Part shown: in pieces, positions 1 to 9,700 of the stretch | How positions within the stretch are numbered: the stretch's first letter is position 1 | Layout of the letters: each line of letters starts with the position of its first letter | Source: Otatea glauca | Taxonomy: Eukaryota > Streptophyta > Magnoliopsida > Poales > Poaceae | Length of the DNA: 64,000 bases | Reading direction: 5' to 3' | Assembly (NCBI GenBank): GCA_036346275.1 | Contig: CM070723.1 | Location: forward strand, 34,788,176-34,852,175 | Position numbers and translations under genes: made by a program | The notes under the pieces: model-generated | What the model saw: the letters and a program-made list of their open reading frames with translations, nothing else | The model's database searches: none | Told to the model about the DNA's origin: nothing

Positions 1-20
1 TAAAAATTCTTCACAACGTG
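1..20. repeat. End of a satellite array (partial monomer)
   Basis: These bases match the AAAAATTCTTCACAACGTG part of the ~154-bp satellite that fills much of the window. The array therefore extends to the left of the window, and the CRM-like LTR starting at 21 is inserted in it or joined to it. Confidence 0.8.
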
Positions 21-758
21 TGGTGAGGACATCACTTCTATGGATATAGCCACACCTGCAAATCCATCACCTACACATCAATTGGTCCCCGTTGCTGTAA
101 TACAAGGTCTGATTACTCGAGCTCGCGCACGTCAACTCAATTACCAGGTGAATGCGTTCCTCGGGCTTCTTACGAATATTTTAAAGCATGGAATGCTATT
201 TAATTCTTGTGATGATGTCCTTTGCCTTAGGAACTTGAGTGAGGAACCAACCAAGATGAAGGATAGAAGAGAAGTGCACGAGTTGGGTTCAGATTCGACT
301 TCAGGACAGGGCTGATTGTTTCGGCCGCCACGGCTACATCCGGAATCGGTTTTGTCCGTTCTTATACTTCACAAAATGTTTATCAAGTCTACTTTCCAAC
401 GTATCTAGAATCACATCCAAACTCCTTCTGAGTCAACAGAAATCGTCCGATCAACCAGCGTCATTTTTTTAGTCTAAGTCAAAAGTGGGCCTTTGGCCTT
501 GTAACAAGGAAAGCCCACTTAAGTCTGCACCCTAGGGTTCCTAGACGCCTCTCCACAATATAAAAAGCTAGCCGCTGCCATTAGATGGTGGGTTTTCTTT
601 TAGATCAAATATAGCAGTTGCTACTTCTTGTAATCGCACGTGTTGGCTAAACCGCCCGAATTACTTGTCATCGGAAACCCCTCTTTTGTGATTCTGAATG
701 AAATCATGGTTTCAATTCTAGTTTCAGTTGCTTGTTCATCTTGTTCTTGCGTGTTCTT
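21..758 (+). repeat. CRM-like LTR 1, left part (5' LTR of the outer element)
   Basis: Left portion of an LTR whose remainder is 5889-6090. The reassembled LTR is about 935 bp, comparable to LTR 2 (about 922 bp). A TATA-like ATATAAAAAG lies near 558-567, followed by pyrimidine-rich sequence like that after the matching site in LTR 2. The last bases, TTCTT (754-758), are repeated at 5889-5893 as the duplication created by insertion of LTR 2. Confidence 0.8.
40..315 (+). pseudogene. CRM-type pol C-terminal tail encoded inside LTR 1
   Basis: An open stretch of 91 codons at the very start of the LTR. It contains a Pro/Ser/Thr-rich segment, then the motif TRARARQLNYQVN and the downstream block GMLFNSCDDVLCLRN. 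The same block order recurs in the other CRM-like LTRs here. In CRM elements the integrase reading frame is known to continue into the 3' LTR and end in a C-terminal motif (CR motif), and this fits that arrangement. Because this LTR is a 5' LTR, the stretch is an untranslated passenger copy with no upstream pol. The equation with the CR motif is from memory of the family, not from an alignment. Confidence 0.6.
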
Positions 759-759
759 T

Positions 760-1125
760 GATGAGGACATCTCCACAATGGATACAACCAGCTATAACTC
801 CACTCACCAGGATGAACCACCACTTCAAGGACCACTCACTCGAGCCCGTGCATGTCAACTAAATTATCAGGTGAAGGCGTTCCTAAGTATTCCAATTAAT
901 GATACAATGAATGGGATGCAATTTAATTTTTGTGATGATGTGATTATTCTTAGAAACCATGGAAAAGACCCACAACGCAAAAAGGAGTTCGCGTCCAGAG
1001 GGAAGAGCAAATTGGAATCAGATTCGGACTTCCAGAGATGGTCAAATTCAAATGGCCATAACCCGATCCGAAGGCTTACGAGGTCTACGAGTACAAGAAC
1101 GAAAGCTCGGTTGTCCTCTTTCTAA
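760..1125 (+). pseudogene. CRM-type pol C-terminal tail encoded inside LTR 2
   Basis: The frame reads DEDISTMDTT at the LTR start, then GPLTRARACQLNYQVKAF, then NGMQFNFCDDVIILRNHG, and stays open to 1125. This is the same order as in LTR 1 and the minus-strand copies. The open frame extends left of the LTR start into LTR 1 by chance, because the insertion joined the two; that part is not meaningful. With no pol upstream it cannot be a functional gene. Confidence 0.6.
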
Positions 1126-1646
1126 CCGATCCGAGATCACCTCCAAATTCCTTTGAGTCAACGACAATACGAATACAATCCGAACACTTTTCCAAATCCG
1201 AGTCTAATTGGGCTCTAGTCTTTATTTCGAGTTGTAATCAGAGGCCCATGTTAAGGCCCAAAGGTCGCACACCCTTGGTCTATAATTAGCCACCGCCACC
1301 ATAGTTAGGGTTTTGGGTTTTGTTTGATTCAGTTAGCCATTGCTCTGTTTGTACTCGCGCGTCTTTACTAGGCCGCCCGCCTACTTGTTCATCGAACCCC
1401 AACTTCGAGTGTTTTTGTTTCAGAACTGATCTGAATTCATATTCGCAATTGAGTTGCTTGTAATCCCTTGTTCTTGCTAGTTCTTCGATTGCTCGCAGGA
1501 ACAAACACCTTTGTGGTCAGGTTGGTCACGCTTCCCGCGGGATCAATAACCTTCAGGAGGGTGGTGTACCGGTCGCTAAGGCGCAACATCGGGTTCGTTG
1601 TAGTCGGGTCGCCAACTTCGCCCTCCACCAGATCGACGCTACCTCC

Positions 1647-2541
1647 TGATGCGCACAAGACAGCCCGATCTTCCGGTGAGGGGATAACTTCGATTTGGTG
1701 GAGGATGACTTTGACGACCCGGCTACGAACCACACAAAGATAAGCGCCTCCAATAGCTAAACCACACTCCTTGTTGTTATCAACCGTGCCAAGAACACGG
1801 ATGACCTAACCACGAAGGTCTATTCTTGTAGGCAATCGAAGAACTAGCAAGAACAAGGATGAAGCACAGATTCAAGTTGAGGTTTCGAAACTTGTTTACT
1901 GCTGCTCTAGCCGAGTCAGGAGAACAAGGATAAAGTTCCACACATGGGTAACTATTCTCAAATCAAAACCTGAGGAGATAGATAGGAGGCTTGTCCAATA
2001 TATATAGCAATATAGCAAAGGATGGCTGCTAAGAGTTGGTCTCACGCCACTTTAATTACGTGGGAACTCAGCCAAAAATTATGGTGGCACAGCACCCTAA
2101 AAGACTGAGACTGTCGCACCGTTTTGACTGTTGTGGCCAGCTCGAGTGGAATTTGATGATGACGAGGGATCCGTTCGAAAGAGCATGAATTTAGCTTTTA
2201 ATCAAGTACTCACTCATCCCGAACGGACTTCGTATGCAAAAGTTATTACCAGTTTTAATGTGGACTGCTCCTGGGTGGACGTTTTGGCTTCCTTCTCGGG
2301 AATACCTTGTACTCTAGCTTGTAGTGATGAGGAATGATGTCCTTGCAGCTCTAAGCCATGATTCCTAAGCACAAGCACATTATTATGCAGTGGTCTATCC
2401 TCTAAAATATAATTATGCCACCCGAGAAACTAGTTCACCTGTTGATTTAGCTGCCGTGCGCATGCCCTTGTAGTAGGACCTTGCATAGGAGGTGGTGGAG
2501 GTGAGGTCATGGGTGTATCCGACATAGTGATGTCCTCATCA
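1647..2541 (-). repeat. 3' LTR of the nested minus-strand CRM-like element
   Basis: In + coordinates it runs from TGATGCGCAC (LTR end) to TCCTCATCA (LTR start, TGATGAGGA on the minus strand). Compared with the 5' LTR it carries extra bases around 2008-2035 and 2110-2150. About 45 bp of net length difference separates the two. Confidence 0.85.
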
Positions 2542-2575
2542 TCCTCCCCTTCTTGCATTTGAGTCGTCCTCGACT
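2250..2575 (-). pseudogene. CRM-type pol C-terminal tail crossing the polypurine tract into the 3' LTR
   Basis: On the minus strand a frame reads ELESRTTQMQEGEDDEDI through the polypurine tract and into the LTR, then MSDTPMTSPP and a TRARARQLN block. This shows directly that the coding frame is continuous across the PPT/LTR boundary (2541/2542), the arrangement known for CRM elements. The frame breaks further into the LTR and the upstream pol is missing, so this is a remnant. An opposite-strand frame at 2131-2337 overlaps it and is not meaningful. Confidence 0.6.
2542..2554 (-). other. Polypurine tract of the nested CRM-like element
   Basis: On the minus strand the purine run AAGAAGGGGAGGA directly abuts the start of the 3' LTR (TGATGAGG). 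This is the expected position for plus-strand DNA priming in an LTR retrotransposon. Confidence 0.75.
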
Positions 2576-2589
2576 CAAGCTCATCGTTC

Positions 2590-2896
2590 TCTCCAAAATA
2601 TGGCTTCAATTCTGAAGAGGTGGAGGTATGCCTTTCTTGAATACACCATCAAGCATGGGAGGCAGCCAAGGTGGAGGCCGAAGTGATCTGTGTGATCGAC
2701 TTGGCCCTGGTGGGGATCGGTAAAGCCATGTAGATACGACAATCCTTGTGGATGTAGACGATGCAGAGGATGCCATGAAGTGTCGCCAAACTGATATAGC
2801 ATTGGTCATATCCAGGATGAGCATGGTCTCATCATTCTTCCTTTGTTGAATTGGAGTTGTCCTTTGTTGAATTGGAGTCATCCTCGACTCCATCAC
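2590..2896 (-). pseudogene. Second, diverged tail/LTR-start fragment between gag and the 3' LTR
   Basis: An open stretch on the minus strand begins MESRMTPIQQ, resembling the ESRTTQMQEG that precedes the PPT. It is followed by DNA reading TGATGAGACCATG...ATCCTGGATATG, which resembles the LTR start. The remainder (MASSASS..., PPPWLPPMLDG) I cannot assign. The simplest reading is that an older tail plus LTR start lies between gag and the current 3' end, left by recombination or template switching. This is inferred from short similarities only. Confidence 0.4.
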
Positions 2897-2899
2897 ATT

Positions 2900-3835
2900 C
2901 TACTGCAAAATGTTAGTTACAACAGAAGGTGCAACATTGGGCACCTCAAATGAATCTAATGACTCTTTTAAAGATTCAACAATCATGTTTTCAGCACTGC
3001 AAGCACATTTAATCAAGTCTGAAAGACAACTTAATGTTTCATCAACAAGAACATCGTGAATTTCATGATTAAGTCCACGTATGAACCTAAGTTCAGTAGT
3101 AGCTTGTTCACATTCTTGTAAACCACAATGCAACAAAATTTTTTGCAATTCATGATTGTATTCTATAACAGTTTTAGAACCCTGTTTTAAGCGTTAAAGT
3201 TTAGTAAGCAAATATTCAGCAACATATTCAGGAACATAATCATCTCTCATAAGTTTTTTCATGGCATTCCAAGTTTTAGGTTCTTTATCATGTCTAGATA
3301 TATGCTTCCACCAATATATTGCTTCTGACGCTAACACTTTGACTGCAGCACTAATCTTTTGGTTTTCAGATAAATCATACTTTGCAAATTCATTGTCTAC
3401 CGCTATCTCCCAATTAATATATGCATTAGGATCGAACTTTCTAGCAAATGGAGGCATTGTAAATTTAATCTTTCCTAATGGATCGTCACGTACCTCTCGT
3501 TGTTCACGCTGATTTCTACCCATACCTTGTCGATTGTGTCGAAGGTGTCGATGATCATTGTGGGAGTTAAAAACATCGTCATCCTTTGTATCAGCAATGC
3601 AATTGTTCTCTTCTTCTGCCCCATTTGTCCAAGAGCGGGCAGCAAGTAGGGTACAGCGTCCTGGTGCTCCATTTTGTCTTGGTGCATGATTGGCTTGATT
3701 GGCAGCATGTGGTGGTTGTCGTCTATCAAGACGATCAATACGACCCCGAAGTGTCGCAAGGTTGTTGTTGATCTCAGCCATAGCATTGTCGTAGTTCTCA
3801 GCATGCGTGTTGAGCAATCGTGTCAAGTGTTGCAT
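2900..3835 (-). pseudogene. CRM-type gag, broken
   Basis: Structural gag of a Ty3/gypsy chromovirus (capsid precursor of the virus-like particle). The first part (3835-3194) has an N-terminal low-complexity region, then KIKFTMPPFARKFDPN, AYINWEIAVDNEFAKYDLS and IYWWKH, the capsid-like core. After a frame break near 3150-3193 the second part (3148-2900) continues with ELRFIRGLNHEIHDVL and a C-terminal helix-rich stretch. The same core order (KMKFTMLPFDGTYNPD, WELAVDQKFSCYDFS) occurs in the gag at 60034-60610, which supports the assignment. No zinc knuckle is visible before the deletion point. Upstream of 3835 an ATG near 3905 opens only four codons, so the true N-terminus is lost. Confidence 0.75.
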
Positions 3836-4984
3836 GATTCCTCTCGAGCGAGATGTGAGAATTTTAGCTTGGTTTTCCTTAATGCTTCAATTATCATCTA
3901 CCATGGTTAGTAATAAACAGGAAAACACACAAAGATATGTAGTTCCCTATCAGTACTACTTGCTGAAATGATTGGGTGTCACTCTCTCTTGCTCTTACCA
4001 AGCTCTTAGAAATTCTTACGAATGCAGCAAGTGGTGCAACCGGTTGGTGGCTGGTTCGTGATAAACCAAACTCAAATGTGAACAAAGCGATTGCAAGGCT
4101 TATCACCTGTATGGTTAGTAGAAAGGGGAGCTCGGAAAGGCTTTATAATGAGTAGTAAAGGAAAACAATCAGCCAATTTCGGAATTTGCATAGAATTGAA
4201 TAAGTGTTCGAAACTAGCAATTAGCCTATGTTGCTGATCAAACAAAGAAGGATATTAGGCTAAAACAAAAGATATGGCAGTGGATACAAGTGGTAAACAC
4301 AACAAAATTCAAACATATGCAATTTGCAACTTGGGAGCACAAGATGGATCCAACTTTGTATTTTGCTGATTTCTGTCCACCAGACAGTAGGTCGGTATTT
4401 TGGCCGTATATTTTAGTCAGGTGCCTTTTTTCAATGATTCTGTTTTTTGGTTTTCTTCCTGACGGATTTTGCAACAACTTTTCTTTTGGACAAACTTTCT
4501 GAAACTCAACCGAGAATTTTGCACGAATTTTACAATTGCACACAAATGCAGATTTCAGGACAGCAATTAGGCCTTATTGAAACATTCGCAGATTTCTCGT
4601 GCTTGCAAGTATGGATGTGAAATTTGGCATCAACATAGTATTAAGTCACGGATATACTCCTTTTGGATTTACTCAAAAAAGATAAGGGAATTGAGTTTTA
4701 TGGCGTTTTGGGTGGCGGTTGCAGAAAGGTGATCTTTCAGGTCGAGATGGAGTTGTTTGTTTTTGGGTTTTAGGGATGGATTTTGACGTGGGGAGATGAA
4801 CAGCAACAAGACAATACTAGAACGGATGCAAACTCAATTTAGCAAAAAAAAATTAACCAATTGTAAGTCACAACTGGGTTTGGACAGCGGACAAACAAAC
4901 TTTTTGTGGGGCAAATTTTCTGGACTCTAGGAAGAACACAATCAAACAACTAAACAAGATACAAGAACTCACCGGTCTACCGTT
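3836..4984 (-). other. Leader (5' untranslated region) of the nested CRM-like element; no gene seen
   Basis: About 1.15 kb between the degenerate PBS and gag. It is AT-rich, with several short open stretches on both strands that have no recognisable domain. The longest (4238-4543) shows no family signature. I treat it as non-coding leader. Confidence 0.6.
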
Positions 4985-4996
4985 GCTCTGATACAA
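4985..4996 (-). other. Degenerate primer-binding site
   Basis: On the minus strand TTGTATCAGAGC follows the LTR end GCGCATCA after two bases. It differs at two positions from TGGTATCAGAGC, the initiator-Met tRNA-type PBS seen elsewhere in this window. Confidence 0.7.
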
Positions 4997-4998
4997 AA

Positions 4999-5849
4999 TG
5001 ATGCGCACAAGACGGCCCGATCTTCCGGTGAGGGGATAACTTCGATTTGGCGGAGGATGACTTTGACGACCCGACTACGAACCACACAAAGATAAGCGCC
5101 TGCAATCGCTAAACCACACTCCTCGTTGTTATCAACCGTGATAAGAACACGGATGACCTGACCATGAAGGTCTATTCTTGCAAGCAATCGAAGAACTAGC
5201 AAAAACTAGGATGAAGCACACACTCAAGTCGAGGTTTCGAAACTTGTTTACTGCTGCTCTAGCCGAGTCAAGAGAACAAGGATAAAGTTCCACACATGGG
5301 TAACTATTCTCAAATCAAAACCTGAGGAGATAGATAGGGGGCTTGTCCAATATATATAGCCAATATATAGGAGTTGGTCTCACGCCACTTTAATTACATG
5401 GGAACTCAGCCCAAAATTATGGTGGCACAACACTCTAAAAGACTGAGACCACCGCACGAATTTGATGATGAGGAGGGATCCGTTGGAAATAGCACGAATT
5501 TATCTTTTAATCAAGTACTCACTCATCCCGAACGGACCACGTATGCAAAAGTTATGGCCAGTTGAATGTGGACTGCTCCTGGGTGGACGTTTTGGCTTCC
5601 TTCTCAGGAATACCTTGTATTCTAGCTTGTAGTGATGAGGAATGATGTCCTTGCAGCTCTAAGCCATGATTCCTAAGCACAAGCACATTATTATGCAGTG
5701 GTCTATCCTCTAAAATATAATTCTGCCACCCTTGAAACGAGTTCACCTGTTGATTTAGCTGCCGTGCGCGTGCCCTTGTAATAGGACATTGCATAGGAGG
5801 TCGTGGAGGTGAGGTCATGGGTGTATCCGACATAGTGATGTCCTCATCA
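4999..5849 (-). repeat. 5' LTR of the nested minus-strand CRM-like element
   Basis: 851 bp. Its left end (TGATGCGCAC, 4999) and right end (CTCATCA, 5849) match the termini of the 3' LTR at 1647-2541. It lacks two short segments present in that copy. Confidence 0.85.
5552..5849 (-). pseudogene. CRM-type pol C-terminal tail inside the 5' LTR
   Basis: Reads MSDTPMTSPPRPPMQCPITR, then ARARQLNQQVNSFQG, DRPLHNNVLVLRNHG and a Gln/Ser-rich end. It is the best preserved of the four tails. Being in a 5' LTR it has no pol upstream, and its apparent upstream extension (to 5959) runs into unrelated LTR 1 and LTR 2 sequence. Confidence 0.6.
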
Positions 5850-5888
5850 CCTCCTCTCATCGAAAGATCGGGACACCTAGTTCTATCA

Positions 5889-6090
5889 TTCTTCGATTGT
5901 TTGTAGGGACAAAGGCCTTCGTGGTCTGGTTGATCGTGCACCAGCAAGATCAATAACAACTTCGGGAGTCAGTGTAACGATTGCTAAGGCGCATCGTCTA
6001 GGGACAGTGTAGTTGGATCGCCAACGTCTTCTCCCACCGAATCGAAACTATCCCCCTCTCATCGAATGGTCGGGACCTATCCTTCGATCA
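5889..6090 (+). repeat. CRM-like LTR 1, right part (U5 end of the outer element)
   Basis: Begins with the duplicated TTCTT, continues TCGATTG (as in LTR 2 near 1484-1492) and ends CTTCGATCA at 6090, two bases before the PBS. Joined to 21-758 it restores one LTR. Confidence 0.8.
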
Positions 6091-6092
6091 TG

Positions 6093-6104
6093 TGGTATCA
6101 GAGC
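6093..6104 (+). other. Primer-binding site of the outer CRM-like element
   Basis: TGGTATCAGAGC, the complement of the 3' end of initiator-Met tRNA commonly used by plant LTR elements, lies two bases after the LTR end. Confidence 0.85.
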
Positions 6105-6490
6105 TCAAGGTTGATCGGTGAGAGATTTTTTCCCCATCCTTTATTTTACCTACAGTCCAGAAAACCATAAAAAAATAGGCGATTAGATCTCCATTGTCCA
6201 AAACAGTTTGTGCCCTTGCTTTTGCTACATAGTTCTCGGCTTGTTGAATTTACGGTTGCTTCGGCGAGTCAAGTTGTTGGTCTTTAGTGAGCCTTTAGAT
6301 TTTCAAGTTCGGGTCACGTTTTTGTCACAGTTGCGTTCATAATTTGAGTCGTATTCTGTTAGTAGATCAGATCGGAGTTGAGTTTGTCTTTGTCTAGTGT
6401 GGGAGATTAGAATGGGTCGCCAATTTCATTGCTTCGTTTAATAATCCGCGTGATTCTCTGTGTTTACTAAAGTAGATATCAATTTCCAAA
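6105..6490 (+). other. Leader of the outer CRM-like element; no gene seen
   Basis: About 385 bp of leader following the PBS. No open frame of note and no gag start is present. The element is lost beyond the repeats that follow. Confidence 0.6.
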
Positions 6491-6640
6491 TATAAAAAAA
6501 AGAGGCCAGTGCAGATACAAGAGCCGCACCAAATCAAGTAGTTTTTTTAAAAAAAGGCAAGTGCAAAAAAAAAAGCTGCACCAAATAAGGGAAGAAAAGG
6601 CAAGTGCAAATTTCAAAAGCCGCACTAGATCGTTTGTGCA
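6490..6640 (+). repeat. Three imperfect ~45-bp A-rich repeats in the leader
   Basis: Three tandem units each contain GGC(C)A(A)GTGCA, an A-rich stretch and AGC(C/T)GCAC(C/T). They begin near 6501, 6556 and 6598. The last unit fades into satellite sequence at about 6640, which marks the truncation point of the element. Confidence 0.6.
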
Positions 6641-9105
6641 TATTTCGTATGCGTATCGAATCCGTCCGAGTAGAAGTTAAAAATTCTTCACAACGTGTCC
6701 CAACAAGCACTTCAGACAACATTTGTGCGAAAAAAGTCAACCCGAATGGACTTCATATGCGCTCTAACTAATATCCGTATGCGTTTCGAATCCGTACGGT
6801 TCGTGTTAAAAATTCTTCACAACGTGTCCCAACTAGCACTTCAGACACAATTTGTGTGAAAAAAGTCACAGAGTGAAACTGAGTGACAAACACACTGAAT
6901 ATACTTCATATACGCCGAAACTATTATCCGTATGCAATTCGAATCCATCCAGTTCGATGTTAAAAATTCTTCACAACGTGTTCCAATAGCACTTCAGACA
7001 CCATTGGTGTGAAATAAGTCACAGAGTGAAACTGAATGACAAACACACCGGATGGACTTCATATGTGCCCTAACTAATAACTGTATGCATTTCGAATCCG
7101 TCCGGTTCAGTGTAAAAAAATTCTTCACAACGTGTCCCAACGAGCACTTCAGACACCATTTGTGCGAAAAAGGTCACAGAGTGAAACTGAGTGACAAACA
7201 CCGTGAATTTACTTCATATGCGCCCTAACTCATATGGGTATGCGTTTCGAATTCGTCCGAGTCGGTGTTAAATATTCTTCAAAACGTGTCCCAACTTGCA
7301 TTGCAGACTCCATTCGTGCGAAAAAAAGTCACAGAGTGAAACTGAGTGGCAAATACTGCGAATGGACTTCCTATGCGCCCTAACTAATATCCGTATGCGT
7401 TTCGAATCCATCCGGGTCGGTGTTAAAAATACTTCAAAACGTGTCCCAACTAGCACTGTAGACACCATTTGTGCGAAAAAAAGTCAATGAGTGAAAAACA
7501 CCCCGAATGGACATCAAATGCACTCTAACTAATATCCGTATGCGTTTCGAATCTGTGCGGTTCGTGTTTAAAATTCTTCACAACATGTCCAACTAGAACT
7601 GCAGACACCATTTGTGTGAAAAAATCACAGAGTGAAACTCAATGAAAAACACACCGAATGGACTACATATGCGCCCTAACTAAAATCCAAATGCATTTCG
7701 AATACGCCCGGTTCGGTGTTAAAAATTATTCACAACGTGTCCCAACTAGCACTGTAGACACCATTTGTGCGAAAAAATTCACAGAAGGAAACTGATTAAC
7801 AAAAACCCCGAATGGACTTCATATGCGCCCTAACTCATATGGTTATGCGTTTCGAACCCGTTCGAGTCGGTGTTAAAAATTGCTCACAACGTGTCCCAAC
7901 TTGCAGTGCAGTCTCCATTCGAGCGGCAAAAGTCAAAGTTGAACTGGTTGGGAAATACCCCGAATGGACATCAGATGCGCCCTTACTAATATCCTTATGC
8001 GTTTCGAATCCTTCCGGTTCGGTGTTAAAAATTCTTCACTACGTGTCCTAACTTGCTCTTCAGACACCATTTGTGCGAAAAAATTCACAGAGTGAAACTG
8101 AGTGACAAACACCCCGGATAGACATCATATGTGTCCTAACTCATATGGGTATGCGTTTCGAATCCGTCCGAGTCGGTGTTAAAAATTCTTCACAACATGT
8201 CCCAACTTGCACTTCCCACTCCATTCGTGTGAAAAAAATTCCAAGAGTGAAACTGAGTGGCAAATCCACAAATGGACTTCATATGCGCCCTAACAAATAT
8301 CCGTATGCGTTTCGAAATCGTTCCAGTCGATGTTCAAAATTCTTCACAACGTGTCCCAACTAGCACTACAGAAACCATTTGTGCGAAAAAAGTCACAGAC
8401 TGAAACTGAGTAAAAACACCGTGAATGGACTTCATATGCGCTCTAAGTAATATCCGTATGCGTTTTGAATCCGTCTAGTTTGTGTTAAAAATTCTTCACA
8501 ACGTGTCCCAACTAGCACTGCATACATCATTTGTGTGAAAAAAGTCACAGAGTAAAAGTGAGTGTGAAACACACCGAATGGACTTCATATGCGCCCTAAC
8601 TAATGTCCGTCTGCGTTTCGAATCCGCACGGTTCGGTGTTAAAAATTCTTCACAACGTGTCCCAATTAGCACTGCAGACACCATCTGTGCGAAAAAAGTC
8701 ACCGAGTGGAACTGATTGACAAACAAACCGAAGGGACTTCATATGCGCCTTAACTAATATCCGTATGCATTTCTAATATCCGTATGTGTTTCGAATCCGT
8801 CCGGTTCAGTGTTAAAAATTCTTCACAACGTGTCCCAACTAGCACTGAAGACACCATTTATGTGAAAAAAGTTACAGAGTTAAACTGATTGACAAACACA
8901 CCGAATGGACTTCATATGCGCCCTAACTAATATCCGTATGCGTTTTGAATCCGTCCGAGTCGGTGTTAAAAATTCTTCACAACGTGTCGCAACTAGCACT
9001 GCAGACACCATTTGTGCGAAAAAAGTCATAGAGTTTGACTGAGTGACAAACACACCGAATAGACTTTATATGCGCCATAACTCATATGGGTATGCGTTTC
9101 GAATC
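6640..9105. repeat. Satellite block 1 (~154-bp monomers)
   Basis: About 16 tandem monomers. Landmarks repeated in each are GGACTTCATATGCG, TATCCGTATGCGTTTCGAA, AAAAATTCTTCACAACG, CCAACTAGCACT and CACAGAGTGAAACTG. Measured spacings between GACTTCATATG landmarks are 154 bp (8581 to 8735) and 173 bp (8735 to 8908), the latter because of an internal ~19-bp duplication. B-type variants (CTCCATTCG) stand at about 7306, 7911 and 8217. Monomers diverge by point changes and small indels. Short open frames of 60-80 codons appear by chance because 154 is not a multiple of three. Confidence 0.95.
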
Positions 9106-9230
9106 TGAAGGACCATGTGGAGGTCCATCCATGTTTGTGATGAGTATTTGACTTTATTTGAGCAAGGTGTGCTCAAGTTTGAGTTTGATTTCGATTGTTT
9201 TTCGAGCTAGAGCAATTTGAATTACTGGTT

Positions 9231-9700
9231 GGAGACCAGTCGTCCGACCTGAGTGGTCGGGGCTTTGGCTGGTTGGAGACCAGTCGTCTGACCCCGAGTA
9301 GTCGGGTCGTCCAACCCCGAGATGTCGGGTCGTCGACCGAGTGGTGGAGCTTTGGGCGTGTTGCGATCACCGTCCGACCCCGAGTGGTCGGGTCGTCCGA
9401 CCTGAGTGGTCGGGGCTCTGGCTGGTTGGAGACCAGCCGTCCGACCCCGAGTGGTCGGGTCGTCCGACCCGAGTGGTCGGGGCTTTGGCTGGTTGGAGAT
9501 CACCGTCCGACCCCGAGTGGTCGGTCGTCCGACCCGAGTGGTCGGGGCTTTGGTCGTGTTGCGCATCACCGTCCGACCACGAGTGGTTGGGTCGTCCGAC
9601 TCGAGTGGTTGAGACTCCGAGTGATTGAGTCGGAGACCGGTGAGAATGCACTCGAGTGGTCGGGATGGAGACCGATGGTCGGACCACGTGTGGTCGGGGT
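9231..9700. repeat. Array of GGTCGG/CCGACC palindromic units in the 5' LTR
   Basis: A ~60-65-bp unit built from CGTCCGACC(C)CGAGTGGTCGG pairs followed by GGCTTTGGCTGGTTGGAGA is repeated several times. Each CCGACC...GGTCGG pair is a short inverted repeat. Long open frames seen here on both strands come from the GC-rich repetition and are not genes. Confidence 0.9.

Larger units (their letters stand above)
1647..5849 (-). mobile_element. CRM-like element, minus strand, gag-containing but without recognisable pol, with both LTRs
   Basis: A 4.2-kb element bounded by CCTCC at 1642-1646 and 5850-5854. Reading on the minus strand: 5' LTR (5849-4999), degenerate PBS (4996-4985), leader, broken gag (about 3835-2900), a diverged tail/LTR-like piece (about 2896-2590), a polypurine tract (2554-2542), and 3' LTR (2541-1647). 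Protease, reverse transcriptase, RNase H and integrase core are absent, so the copy is internally deleted or non-autonomous. The LTRs differ by several indels (895 versus 851 bp), so it is not recent. It lies inside the plus-strand solo LTR, which makes it the youngest layer of this nest. Confidence 0.85.
759..5888 (+). mobile_element. CRM-like solo LTR (LTR 2), interrupted by a minus-strand CRM-like element
   Basis: Starts TGATGAGGACATC at 759 and ends CTATCA at 5888. TTCTT stands directly before it (754-758) and directly after it (5889-5893). Removing the nested element at 1647-5849 and one CCTCC copy leaves one LTR of about 922 bp with no internal region. A solo LTR with an intact duplication normally arises by recombination between the two LTRs of a full element. 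It sits inside LTR 1 in the same orientation. A TATA-like TATAATTA occurs near 1280. Confidence 0.8.
21..6640 (+). mobile_element. CRM-like chromovirus, plus strand, reduced to 5' LTR, PBS and leader; host of two nested insertions
   Basis: Outermost layer of the first nest. The LTR starts TGGTGAGGACATC at 21, runs to 758, is interrupted by a solo LTR of the same family, resumes at 5889 and ends GATCA at 6090. It is followed by a primer-binding site (6093-6104) and about 540 bp of leader, after which satellite resumes near 6640. No gag, pol or second LTR of this copy is present, so it is truncated. The lineage call rests on three things: the LTR termini (TGATGAGG...ATCA in sister copies), the reading frame that enters the LTR with a TRARARQLN motif, and the CRM-type gag in the two other copies in this window. 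The left and right satellite flanks are not in phase and I see no target-site duplication. Confidence 0.75.

Noticed and set aside
1600..1700. Apparent inverted duplication of LTR ends
   Set aside because: Explained fully by a minus-strand element inserted in a plus-strand LTR, with CCTCC on both sides.
6093..6104. Possible tRNA-related gene at TGGTATCAGAGC sites
   Set aside because: Only the 12-base primer-binding sites are present, each next to an LTR end. There is no cloverleaf.
6640..9105. CENP-B-box-like motif in the satellite (TTTCGAATCCGTCCGG)
   Set aside because: It shares TTCG and a late CGG but misses the required A and the CGGG register. I also know of no established CENP-B binding in grass centromeres.
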